From the NCBI GenBank assembly GCA_021826315.1, contig JAKAZZ010000027.1, positions 1-34,113 of the forward strand: a stretch of DNA of 34,113 bases, written 5' to 3'. The first letter of the stretch is position 1, and the number at the start of each line of letters is the position of its first letter. Source of the DNA: Actinomycetes bacterium (GTDB lineage: Bacteria; Actinomycetota; Acidimicrobiia; Acidimicrobiales; Acidimicrobiaceae). A program made the position numbers and the translations under genes. The notes beneath the pieces were generated by a model. That model saw only the letters and a list, made by a program, of their open reading frames with translations. It was not told where the DNA came from and searched no databases. Positions 25,702-33,662 of this stretch are shown piece after piece.

Positions 25702-26259
25702 ATGACAGAGAACGTAGATCTAAGAGACAGAACAGTTGTCGCAATACTCGAAGGGGCAGCGAAGGCATATCGAGAGAAGGGCGAAGGTGCCTCAATGGGC
25801 GACGTTGCCCACTATGCCGGCGTGGGCAGGGCGACACTCTATCGCTATTTTCCAAACCGCGACTCTCTCCTTTTGAAGCTCCACGAGGTAGCTTTCAAGG
25901 ACCTCGGTGAAGAGCTGCGCCTCCTTAGCTTCGAAGGTGTGTCTCTGCAGGAGGCTCTCTCGAGGATTGCTCGAAGCATAATCTCGTTGGCGCGCCGCCA
26001 CTCAATTGTACTTAGCAACATCGAAAACGATACCAATAAAGTTTTAGCGAAAGAGGCGATATCGCCAACTATCAAATCCCTGATAGCCGATCGATTCGCT
26101 AAAGGCGAGATAGATGGAACTTTGAACCCAGAGATGATCTCATACTATCTATGGGGCTTGCTTGGAATCTCGAACAAGCTGGTCTCAGCTGACATCATAA
26201 GCCCAGAGGATGCAGCCGCTCTCGTGGCCCGTATCTTCGTAAATGGTGTGATCGCTTAG
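25702..26259 (+). CDS. TetR family repressor
   Basis: The product is 185 residues. The N-terminal HTH (about 12-58) is typical: VVAILEGAAKAYREKG, then MGDVAHYAGVGRATLYRYFPNRDSLLL. The C-terminal helical domain (about 65-185) is the ligand-binding and dimer part and is unassigned. The gene is transcribed away from the DHA2 exporter with the dyads between them, so it most likely represses that exporter and itself. Confidence 0.9.
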   Translation: MTENVDLRDRTVVAILEGAAKAYREKGEGASMGDVAHYAGVGRATLYRYFPNRDSLLLKLHEVAFKDLGEELRLLSFEGVSLQEALSRIARSIISLARRHSIVLSNIENDTNKVLAKEAISPTIKSLIADRFAKGEIDGTLNPEMISYYLWGLLGISNKLVSADIISPEDAAALVARIFVNGVIA

Positions 26260-26300
26260 CTACGATATCTGCTATCGATTCTTCGTATAAACAAAGAATA

Positions 26301-26325
26301 GGCCATGTGCAAACTGAGGTCGGAA
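26301..26325 (-). repeat. Left copy of a 25-bp inverted repeat flanking the toxin-antitoxin pair
   Basis: The minus strand reads TTCCGACCTCAGTTTGCACA then TGGCC. It matches the right copy at 27165-27189 in 23 of 25 positions, in opposite orientation. Confidence 0.75.
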
Positions 26326-26350
26326 TAGGTGTCAAGAAGAAACTGTCCAG

Positions 26351-26794
26351 TTAATGTCTCTGGTTGAAACCAGGAGCACCAAAGATTGAAACACCTGCGG
26401 TTGTAGCGGCTTTTGCCAAACCTGCATCAAGCGTTGCCAACGGAAGACCTGTCCGCAGCGTCAGTTCTAAATAAGCGGCATTGTAGGCCGATAGCTTGTA
26501 GCGGCGAGCGAGATTCAATGTGTCGCCCAAGGCATGTGCTGCTGTCGCTTGGTCAACAGTAATGTCGAGGCGCTCTAGCACCGCAATGTAGCGTTGCGAG
26601 TCGGCTTCGGTAACAACCTCTTTGTATTCGAGCTTAGTAACCACGTTGGCAATCTCGAATGCAAACAGAGATGGCGCGACAGCTTGTGATTGCCTTAGGG
26701 CTTTCAGCGTGGAAGCCGCATAATCGACGCCAGCAGGGTTAGTTTGCGGTGCCAACCATAGCAGTGCGACTGACGCATCGAGAACAAGATTCAC
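26351..26794 (-). CDS. PIN-domain toxin (VapC-like)
   Basis: A 147-residue PIN-domain protein of the type that cleaves tRNA or rRNA when freed from its antitoxin. Acidic residues seen are Asp6 (LVLDAS), Glu47 (FEIAN) and Asp123 (ATLDAG). The third usual Asp, in the motif YDAAYLELA, is Asn105 here (SAYNAAYLEL), which could weaken metal binding and activity. The start is a GTG that overlaps the antitoxin stop as GTGA, so the two are translationally coupled, antitoxin first. Confidence 0.87.
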   Translation of the reverse strand: MNLVLDASVALLWLAPQTNPAGVDYAASTLKALRQSQAVAPSLFAFEIANVVTKLEYKEVVTEADSQRYIAVLERLDITVDQATAAHALGDTLNLARRYKLSAYNAAYLELTLRTGLPLATLDAGLAKAATTAGVSIFGAPGFNQRH

Positions 26795-27036
26795 GCACGC
26801 CCCTCGTTGATCATCTCTTTCAGATCGATACCTGCTCCCGATTTGTGAGCCTGCATATAGGACAGCATGTCATCTACAGCCGCCACGGCATCCGAGTGCT
26901 TGTTTTGTTGTGTCGGCACAAGGTCGGCCACGGCTTCGCCCCGCAAGGTGATGGTGTAGCGATTTCCAGTCTTGATGCTTCGCAACAACTCCGGCAACTT
27001 TGTCTTTGCCTCGTAAGATCCAATTTCGATGTTCAT
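26791..27036 (-). CDS. Phd/YefM-type antitoxin
   Basis: An 81-residue antitoxin. The N-terminal half (MNIEIGSYEAKTKLPELLRS, then GNRYTITLRGEAVADLVP) is the Phd/YefM DNA-binding fold. The C-terminal part (DDMLSYMQAHKSGAGIDLKE) is the flexible toxin-neutralising segment. GGGAG stands several bases before ATG 27036. It is first in the operon with the PIN toxin, and direct repeats just upstream may be its autoregulatory sites. Confidence 0.87.
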   Translation of the reverse strand: MNIEIGSYEAKTKLPELLRSIKTGNRYTITLRGEAVADLVPTQQNKHSDAVAAVDDMLSYMQAHKSGAGIDLKEMINEGRA

Positions 27037-27055
27037 AGTTCGCTCCCGTCACCCC

Positions 27056-27077
27056 ATATAGACCAGTATATAGACCA
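27056..27077 (-). repeat. Tandem direct repeat in the vapBC promoter region
   Basis: TGGTCTATAT occurs twice with a 12-bp period on the minus strand (27077-27068 and 27065-27056), ending 20 bases before the antitoxin start. Likely operator for the antitoxin complex. Confidence 0.5.
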
Positions 27078-27490
27078 GACGTTATCAATCAGGGCGCCAA
27101 AGGACCTATTCCAACCACGCTTTGCACGAAACAGAGCGTCATCGAGACTAGTGTTGATTCAGGTTTCCAACCTCAGTTTGCACATAGCCAAAGAATCTCA
27201 CCTGACCACGAGGTATCGACACTTTGATGCCTCGGGAGACCCAATGCTTGGCCGAATCACATTCGTCTCCGGAGATACTTCTTGATCCGTACCTAGGTTC
27301 TTAGATGAAGTCTGGCGAGGAAGCAGCGTTGGTTATCGCGTTCAAATGTCCGTAGTGGCTCTATGTGCCCTTTTTATACGCTCCGAAGATGCCACGAATT
27401 TTTATGGTTCGTCGATTTCCTTCAGACACCTCTACTTGTCTTTTGGCGAAGATATCTAAGAGTTCCTTGAAGAAGTACCCGAGCTTAGAA
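27078..27490. other. Intergenic region with repeat copies
   Basis: About 410 bases between the toxin-antitoxin pair and the sigma factor gene. It holds the right inverted-repeat copy (27165-27189) and a diverged partial copy in the same orientation at about 27107-27127 (TATTCCAACCACGCTTTGCAC). No gene is supported; plus-strand open frames here are shadows. Confidence 0.45.
27165..27189 (+). repeat. Right copy of the 25-bp inverted repeat flanking the toxin-antitoxin pair
   Basis: The plus strand reads TTCCAACCTCAGTTTGCACA then TAGCC, matching the left copy at 26301-26325 with two mismatches. The pair enclose about 840 bp containing only vapBC. Confidence 0.75.
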
Positions 27491-28069
27491 TCAAGCAAGG
27501 TCTCTCTCTTGAGATTGCTGAGGCGCGTCACTCGCATAGATCATCTCGGATAACTCACGTCGGGCCATGAATATTCGTGACTTTACAGTACCTAGCGGAA
27601 TCGAAAGGGCAGCAGCAGTCTCTTCGTAGGAAAGCCCTACGATTTTGGTGGCGTAAATAACGTCGAAGTGCTCTCTGGGAAGACGTATGATCAGATCTTC
27701 GATCTCAGTAGTTCCATTGCTGATAGCTGGCACGTGAGTAATGTCGTCACCAGCATTCGTGGGCCTTCGGCTTCTCCGTCTGATTTCATCGATGATGACG
27801 TGGTGGGAGATACCTAGGATCCAACTCTTAGCGCTAAGTCGTGGATCGTACTTTTTTGCCGACCGAAATATCTGCAAGAAGACCTCTTGAACGATGTCTT
27901 CACATGCGTCTAATTCGAAGTAACGACGCACGAATCCCCGAACAAGTGGAGCAGCTACCACTACAACCCCATTGAAGTAGTTGTGTTGCCCCTTGGCACA
28001 AAGTGCCAAATCCCTTTTGAGGGAGTCTTCGATATCTGTAACCATATTCGTTCGAAATTCTCCGCTCAA
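27491..28069 (-). CDS. ECF-type RNA polymerase sigma factor
   Basis: The product is up to 192 residues. Sigma region 2 is PLVRGFVRRYFELDACEDIVQEVFLQIFRSAKKYDP through WILGISHHVIIDEIRRR (about 42-100). Region 4 is IIRLPREHFDVIYATKIVGLSYEETAAALSIPLGTVKSRIFMARREL (about 128-175). Regions 1.1 and 3 are absent, as in ECF factors. The start is uncertain: TTG 28069 has AAAGAG too close and ATG 28045 has GGAG too far. It is divergent from a zinc anti-sigma gene 113 bases away, the usual regulatory partner. Confidence 0.93.
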   Translation of the reverse strand: MSGEFRTNMVTDIEDSLKRDLALCAKGQHNYFNGVVVVAAPLVRGFVRRYFELDACEDIVQEVFLQIFRSAKKYDPRLSAKSWILGISHHVIIDEIRRRSRRPTNAGDDITHVPAISNGTTEIEDLIIRLPREHFDVIYATKIVGLSYEETAAALSIPLGTVKSRIFMARRELSEMIYASDAPQQSQERDLA

Positions 28070-28182
28070 ACTCTTTCGAGCTGCCTTGTCTCCGTCCAGC
28101 AGCTAAGGCTAGCGCATTAGCAAAAGTTAGTCGGCGCGACCAATTTTTACCTTCTGCAAAACTTTAAAGGCAAATTTAGCGA

Positions 28183-29130
28183 ATGTTATTTGGTATGGAG
28201 TTCATGTGCCAAGGATTTCAAGCTGAGATCGTCGAAATCGCCGAGAGTGGGAGTAAATACTCGCCGGCGCTATCGATGCATATTACGACGTGCTCGCCAT
28301 GTCGTAATTTTCTCCTCGAGCAATTGGGCGTCACGGCCCGCCTCTCCGGCGCGCTTCAAAAGAACGGGGGCCGCCGACTTGTCCCGGTCGTCGGTGACGA
28401 TCGCAATTTCAAGCAAGTCGATACTGTGCCTGTTCCGAACGGAGCTCAAGAGTACTCCTCGGCAGAGCTCACCGGAATCGAAGCAAGCAGGTGGATCATT
28501 TGGGCTGGTGCTATTGCGTCTTATTTGATTGCAACGTTTACCCTTACCACTTCCATCACCCCAGCGTCTAGGGCTCACAGCAACTACCTAATCGCACTTA
28601 CGGGTCTACTTCCAGCACTTTTCACAACAGTGATAGCGGTAGCGAGCTATTTGAATGAAAAAGTTCAACAGGTTAGATATGCAATCGTTGGCCTAGGCGG
28701 AGTGGTCCTCGCCTCAATGGCGCTATTTTCCTACCAAGGTCAACTTCCGCCTACTGCGCTGGTTGACTATCTTCCAATAGTCGTTACATTCTTGGCGTAC
28801 GCCTATCGAGACCACTACCTCTATAAGGTGCAGGTAGCTCGCTCACTCGGGCTCTTCGACACACCTCGCCTTACTTCTGTTACAGATGGAAAATCTCCAA
28901 ATAGAAGATCGCAACCTTTCAGTCGACGAGGTATTTCATATCTTTTAAGCGGTACTGTGCTGCGTCCCATTGTCATGCTCGCGATCACAATAGGTCTTTT
29001 GATTGAGGTTGGACTAGCAACTGCGACACCTAAATCAAAGTCGCTTATCTTTACGACTCCGGTCTCAAAGACTATCCCGATCTTAACGACACACCACAGC
29101 TGTTCCGGGAGTCGCCCAATGCAGCTTTAA
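28183..29130 (+). CDS. Membrane-anchored zinc anti-sigma factor, probably frameshifted near its 3' end
   Basis: The 315-residue frame begins with a short cytoplasmic domain containing the ZAS motif His-x3-Cys-x2-Cys (HITTCSPC, about 33-40), which binds zinc and the sigma factor and often senses thiol stress. Five or six membrane helices follow (about 103-300). The last 25 residues look random. From 29034 the -1 frame is open to TAG at 29172-29174 and encodes a protein-like tail (DYPDLNDTPQLFRESPNAAL), which suggests loss of one base near 29040. Restored, the protein would have about 330 residues and end 49 bases before the next gene. The start is not certain (ATG 28183, 28195 or 28204). It is the likely partner of the divergent ECF factor. 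Confidence 0.8.
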   Translation: MLFGMEFMCQGFQAEIVEIAESGSKYSPALSMHITTCSPCRNFLLEQLGVTARLSGALQKNGGRRLVPVVGDDRNFKQVDTVPVPNGAQEYSSAELTGIEASRWIIWAGAIASYLIATFTLTTSITPASRAHSNYLIALTGLLPALFTTVIAVASYLNEKVQQVRYAIVGLGGVVLASMALFSYQGQLPPTALVDYLPIVVTFLAYAYRDHYLYKVQVARSLGLFDTPRLTSVTDGKSPNRRSQPFSRRGISYLLSGTVLRPIVMLAITIGLLIEVGLATATPKSKSLIFTTPVSKTIPILTTHHSCSGSRPMQL

Positions 29131-29223
29131 TGAGTACAGAGGTGGCAGGTTCTGCCGTAATTGTTTTTCGTTAGATCCAACAAGTCGCAATCACTTAAAT
29201 CAATAGTGGAAAAGGATTCGTAA

Positions 29224-30951
29224 ATGCCAGGTATGGGTAGTTCTTCATTGGACTTTGGAGCGCTAGCTTCAAATCTCTACAAAGGACTTTTTATAGCTCT
29301 CGGGGCCGCACTGGCCATCTTTCTCTTGTACTTGTTACTCGATCGTTTCTTCGATCTTAGTTCTGCATTTATGAGCGACAAGTTGAATTCTTGGGCAAAT
29401 CGCGGAGACGACCTCTCCGTATCACCGCGAATCCGTTTTCTGCGAAGATCGTTTGGTATCCTTTGGTTGATTGACGGACTATTTCAGCTACGACCGGCTA
29501 TGCCAGGTGGATTCGTAGCCAATGTCGCTCAACCAGCTACGACTGGTCTTCCTGGTCCATTGGCGTCATTCGTCGACTCGATACTGCGTATTTGGAATGC
29601 TCAACCAACAAAAGTTGACCTAATCACAGCCTTTCTGCAGATCTCCATTGGTATTGGTTATCTAACGCTAAAGAGGGGTGGGCCGAGGCGTATCCTTGGC
29701 TACAGCACTGTTGTATGGTCGGTCGCAGTCCTGATTGGGGGCAACGGATTTGGCATTGGTTACGCAGGCGCTTCGTACCTAACCGGTGCACCTTCAGCTG
29801 TTGTGATCTATGGATTTGTCGCAGTAGTGATTTTGAGAGCCGAAAGAGGTAAAAAAGATGTCTTAGGAGATCGACTCTACGAGGTCTTCATTTCGGTCTT
29901 TCTGCTAGTCGGTGCGATTTTACAAGCACTTCCGTATGAGGGCTATTGGGCTACGCACGGGATTTCGTCGATGACTGGCGCGATGGCGACTGCAAATCAG
30001 CCGCACTTAATCTCGTCGGTAATAACTTCGTTTACCAACTTTGCGAACTCGTCCCCTATTGCGGCCAATGCAGTACTCGTTGCTCTCCCGATTATTGGGG
30101 CCTTCGCTATCTTTCTGCGCCCGATACGAAGAGTATCAGTAGCGATAGTTGGCGTAGTCGCACTTTTTGCCTGGTGGGTTGGCCAAGATTTTGGAATCTT
30201 CTCACCAACTGCCACCGACTTCAACTCCGGTCTTCCGCTTATTCTTGTGACACTCTCATTTCTCGTGGCTCCAGTCAAAGCTGGCGCCGATGAAAAGGTT
30301 GTGGCCATGGAGATAAATCCCATAGTTCGTTACAGTGCATTTGCGGTTGGTTCGATTGCGACTGTAATTTCATCCTTAGTGGCAGTATTAGCGCTTGTAG
30401 GGCCAGCATCTGGTGAGATGGCGATAGTTGACTCATCTGGAATCACGGCGGTGACTAAAGCAGCACCGTCCTTTAACTTGACCTCCTATAACGGCAAGAG
30501 CGTATCTTTGGCGTCCTTGAAGGGGCGTCCCGTTATTCTTACCTTTTTGGATCCTGTCTGTTACGATACCTGTCCTCTAATGGCACAAGAGATAAAACAG
30601 GCAGTTCTACAGCTTGGCGCAAAGGGTAAGAATGTGGCGATGGTAGCAGTCGCTGCTAATCCCATCTTTCATTCAGTCGCTGACGTCGCAAACTTTACGA
30701 AGTCAGAGGGCCTCGCCTCTATGCCTAATTGGTACTACCTAACCGGATCAGAGAACTCGCTGGCCTCGGTTTGGAAGAAGTACGGAATAGAGGTGCGTAC
30801 CACTCAGATTGGAATGGTGGTGCATACTCAAGTTGAATACTTTATCGATAAGAGCGGAGTCGAGAGGGGATTGATTGTAAATACGGGTTCCCCTGAGTTT
30901 TCATCTAGCTACGTCAACTTGATTAAAGGTGAGTTAGCAAGGCTCTCCTAA
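29224..30951 (+). CDS. Polytopic membrane protein fused to a Sco/SenC thioredoxin-like domain
   Basis: The product is 575 residues. Residues 1-400 hold about 9-10 membrane segments, with the phrase FGILWLIDGLFQLRPAMPGG near the second, a signature I associate with uncharacterised actinobacterial and Firmicute membrane proteins. Residues 414-575 are a Sco domain, APSFNLTSYNGKSVSL, with the redox/copper motif Cys446-x3-Cys450 (DPVCYDTCP) and His534 (VVHTQVEYFID). All three copper ligands of Sco1 are therefore present. Sco proteins load copper into cytochrome oxidase or reduce its thiols. The fusion puts the domain outside the membrane. ATG 29224 has AAAAGG upstream. It follows the anti-sigma gene and precedes a lipoprotein gene, probably one operon. 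Confidence 0.85.
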   Translation: MPGMGSSSLDFGALASNLYKGLFIALGAALAIFLLYLLLDRFFDLSSAFMSDKLNSWANRGDDLSVSPRIRFLRRSFGILWLIDGLFQLRPAMPGGFVANVAQPATTGLPGPLASFVDSILRIWNAQPTKVDLITAFLQISIGIGYLTLKRGGPRRILGYSTVVWSVAVLIGGNGFGIGYAGASYLTGAPSAVVIYGFVAVVILRAERGKKDVLGDRLYEVFISVFLLVGAILQALPYEGYWATHGISSMTGAMATANQPHLISSVITSFTNFANSSPIAANAVLVALPIIGAFAIFLRPIRRVSVAIVGVVALFAWWVGQDFGIFSPTATDFNSGLPLILVTLSFLVAPVKAGADEKVVAMEINPIVRYSAFAVGSIATVISSLVAVLALVGPASGEMAIVDSSGITAVTKAAPSFNLTSYNGKSVSLASLKGRPVILTFLDPVCYDTCPLMAQEIKQAVLQLGAKGKNVAMVAVAANPIFHSVADVANFTKSEGLASMPNWYYLTGSENSLASVWKKYGIEVRTTQIGMVVHTQVEYFIDKSGVERGLIVNTGSPEFSSSYVNLIKGELARLS

Positions 30952-31041
30952 CTCACTCATAATACTTCGCGCCATCTATGGTAATAGCCATCCAAATTTT
31001 TAATACAACGCACGTAAAAAGAAGTAAGGAATCTCATTTAA

Positions 31042-32109
31042 ATGCACCGTAACCGGCACATTGCCCTAACTGCTACATCGATTGTTCTAGCTGGATGTGG
31101 CTCGTTTACAAATGCGGTTTCATCTCCTAGCGCTACTGGAAATGCGCCCCTTTTGACCCGAAGCGAACTTACCCAACTGCGTTATGTTGGCGGAGGTAAC
31201 GTTTGGTTAACGGCAAGCAATAGCGGTTTCTACGAACTCTTCAACTTCAACACCGGGACCAAAAAGGCTTCATTTATTACACCTCCGGGTATCTCGGGAG
31301 AGTCTGGAATCGCTTACGCCTACAATCCAAATTTGGGTGGAGTCTTGGGCTATTACCCCTATCAATCGCTCCTTCACTCGCCGGTAGTCTTCACCAAAGA
31401 TTACGGCCATAGCTGGAATTCGGTAAATGTTGATGTGAAGATGGCTGGAATAGTGGACCCAATTGCGATCTCCAATACACAGATCTATGTAGCAGAGGGA
31501 GGCGGCGTTATCGCCGCAGGTACCCCGACTGCCGCCTCATTTGCCAATCTTCCACCCCTTGCACAAGGAGCCTCGGTAAAGGGAATATATGGCCTCGCAG
31601 ATGGAATCTTGGCTGTAGTTGACGTTAGCGGCTCCACCCAACTTGAACGTTACTCCGAGACGTCTTCTACCTGGAGCAGAGTCGGAAGTTTGGGTAGCGA
31701 TCGGGTCGTAGCAACAGAAGTGATCAACGGCTCTTCTGTTTCGGTGGGGATCTGCTCCCAATCTGGATCTAAATTGACCGGGCAAATCTATGACGGTAGT
31801 AGATTTTCTCAATCGTTTAATGGGAGTTCAAGTGGGACCCTGCTAGCGTGCACCCCAGATGTGACTGCCTCCTCAACCTCGCTAAGTGCAATAGTCAAGC
31901 AGCCTTCGGGTGTCTCCCTAATTGATCGAAGTGGCCAAAGTTCCCTTCAGGGTGGCGTTGTTTCTTTCGTCGCTGCTGGGGGCTTGAATCTGTCGATCGC
32001 ACCATATGCAAATGGTATTCATCTCGTTGATACTTCGAACAAGGTCGACTATGCCAATCATATAAACGCTACGATGGCAAATTTTGTAAACCAATATCAA
32101 GGTGGATAA
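31042..32109 (+). CDS. Lipoprotein with Asp-box / beta-propeller-like repeats
   Basis: The product is 355 residues. The signal peptide ends in the lipobox LAGC with Cys19 the predicted lipidated residue. The mature part is rich in Ser, Gly and beta strands. FTKDYGHSWNSV (about 119-130) is an Asp-box (S/T-x-D-x-G-x-x-W) as in BNR/sortilin-type propellers, and other blade-like repeats are degenerate. No catalytic motif is seen. It lies 90 bases after the Sco fusion gene in the same direction and could be its outer-face partner. It is probably not an enzyme; a binding or sensing role is inference. Confidence 0.78.
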   Translation: MHRNRHIALTATSIVLAGCGSFTNAVSSPSATGNAPLLTRSELTQLRYVGGGNVWLTASNSGFYELFNFNTGTKKASFITPPGISGESGIAYAYNPNLGGVLGYYPYQSLLHSPVVFTKDYGHSWNSVNVDVKMAGIVDPIAISNTQIYVAEGGGVIAAGTPTAASFANLPPLAQGASVKGIYGLADGILAVVDVSGSTQLERYSETSSTWSRVGSLGSDRVVATEVINGSSVSVGICSQSGSKLTGQIYDGSRFSQSFNGSSSGTLLACTPDVTASSTSLSAIVKQPSGVSLIDRSGQSSLQGGVVSFVAAGGLNLSIAPYANGIHLVDTSNKVDYANHINATMANFVNQYQGG

Positions 32110-32256
32110 TCTAAATATCGCTCCAATCATCTCTGCAAGAGAGTGGAAAGTCGTTCAATCCTTCGGCCTTTAGGACAACGCCGCGCACTATTTTCGTATC
32201 AGGTGAGGCTCGGTAAACGGAGTGTTGCGTGCTCGCTTTTTGCTTCAGCGTGTTCC

Positions 32257-33585
32257 TCACGGCAGTTGTCGTTGCCATCGACGAAGGAGACGTGCGGTCA
32301 CCAAATAGCTCGTTACTGCTCGGGTCGTTATCCAAAGGACAAAGGGTATCCAGATCGTATGGTATGTAATTTCTTTGGTCACTGCGATCACCACGATAAA
32401 TGCGAGCGTCATTACTGCAAATGAAGCGGCCGTTGTTATTCGAAGGGATCGATAGTCGTCAAATGCCGCGATTACACCATCAGCTACGAAGCTAATTGCT
32501 GTTGGCACGAGCGTTATTGCTACTGCGACGATTACGAAAGATAAGTAGGTGACCAAGGTTTTGTCAGAGGTGATCACTTGAGCCTCAATCGATCTCAAAG
32601 CGCTTGCCAATGCACCTAATGCGAGGGCTATCCCGACACCAACGAGGGTAAGGTTCTTTTCTACCCTTTTGGCACTTGCGTAATCCCCAATAGCTCGTGC
32701 CTCACTGATCAAGACCTGAGCTGGCACTGCGAGAGCGTCAAAGCCCATGCCAAGTGTCAGCCATATCGTCTCGCCAAGGGAGTAGGTGGCAAGTGTTACT
32801 GTGTCAAAGTGGCCCGCGACGTAGATCGAACCCGACAGAGCTAGTACTAGAAAGATGGATCTACTTATGAGAGGAATGAGGGCGATTCCAAAGAATTCTC
32901 TCTCCCTCTTGAGGCTCCGCAGAATTGTGGGGATTGTAGGAATTGGAACCCTTTGATCTCTCAGGAGCAAAAGGGCAGTTGTAGTATCGGCAATCAATGT
33001 CCCAAGCGCGGATCCAACGACGTTCAGCTTGAGGACGAAGACAAATATTACCTCAAGACCAAGATTCAGAAGTAGTGAGGCGAAGAGCACAACGAGGGCT
33101 TTGAGGTTCTTTCCGGATCCGTTGAAGCGAGCCATCAGAGAGCTGATGGCAAAGGTGGCAGGGAAAGAGAGGGCGATGATAAAGCAGTAATGCGATGCGC
33201 CGGCGGCTACGGTTGGCGTTGGAGCAAGATGGGGGATCGCAAATAGACCACCGATTACCAGAAGGATCGCAGCCAAAAACGAAATTGCGATGAATGAATT
33301 TGTAGTGTCAATAACGCTACTTACCGAACCATCGCCATCTTGTACTCTCTCCCTTGCGGCTCTTGAGATTACTGCAAAGTTGAGAGAGATGAGTGGGGCA
33401 AAGATAAAAGAGACCGTCGACTGTCCTAATCCAATGGCTCCAAGGTAGCGAGTTCCTACATGCCCGACGATCGATGCGTCCGTCAGCTGATAGAGCTGAG
33501 GGAGGAGGACCGATCCAAGGGAGGGAACTCCAATGGCTAAAATCCTTCGGGTCGATGTGTCTATTCTTCTCGTGTCATCGGCCAT
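32257..33585 (-). CDS. MATE family efflux transporter (DinF-like)
   Basis: A 442-residue, 12-helix cation-coupled exporter. The N-terminal GVPSLGSVLLPQLYQLTDASIVGHVG is the MATE TM1 signature, with the Asp of TDASIVG, and the N- and C-terminal six-helix halves are both visible (second half from about 235, FFGIALIPLISRSIFLVL). The DinF-like branch fits the ALGQSTVSFIF type segment (AIGLGQSTVSF). No strong ribosome site stands before ATG 33585. It converges on the lipoprotein gene with 147 bases between them and no clear terminator. Substrates of MATE proteins are cationic drugs and metabolites; the specific one is unknown. Confidence 0.9.
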   Translation of the reverse strand: MADDTRRIDTSTRRILAIGVPSLGSVLLPQLYQLTDASIVGHVGTRYLGAIGLGQSTVSFIFAPLISLNFAVISRAARERVQDGDGSVSSVIDTTNSFIAISFLAAILLVIGGLFAIPHLAPTPTVAAGASHYCFIIALSFPATFAISSLMARFNGSGKNLKALVVLFASLLLNLGLEVIFVFVLKLNVVGSALGTLIADTTTALLLLRDQRVPIPTIPTILRSLKREREFFGIALIPLISRSIFLVLALSGSIYVAGHFDTVTLATYSLGETIWLTLGMGFDALAVPAQVLISEARAIGDYASAKRVEKNLTLVGVGIALALGALASALRSIEAQVITSDKTLVTYLSFVIVAVAITLVPTAISFVADGVIAAFDDYRSLRITTAASFAVMTLAFIVVIAVTKEITYHTIWIPFVLWITTRAVTSYLVTARLLRRWQRQLP

Positions 33586-33618
33586 TGCAATAGAGCTTAC
33601 CCCTCTCTGCCAAGATTG

Positions 33619-33647
33619 TTGTCACCTAGCTTGATTTTTGTTTATAA
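33619..33647 (+). promoter_or_regulatory. Promoter of the IS3-type transposase gene
   Basis: TTGTCA (33619-33624), 17 bp, TTATAA (33642-33647), with AGAGGG just after and the gene's ATG at 33663. It lies in the 77-bp gap next to the MATE gene, which runs the other way. Confidence 0.5.
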
Positions 33648-33662
33648 GAGGGCGAAGATGGA

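Noticed and set aside
26749-27285. 178-codon plus-strand frame
   Set aside because: It is antisense to the antitoxin gene, which has clear family features, and has no start signals of its own.
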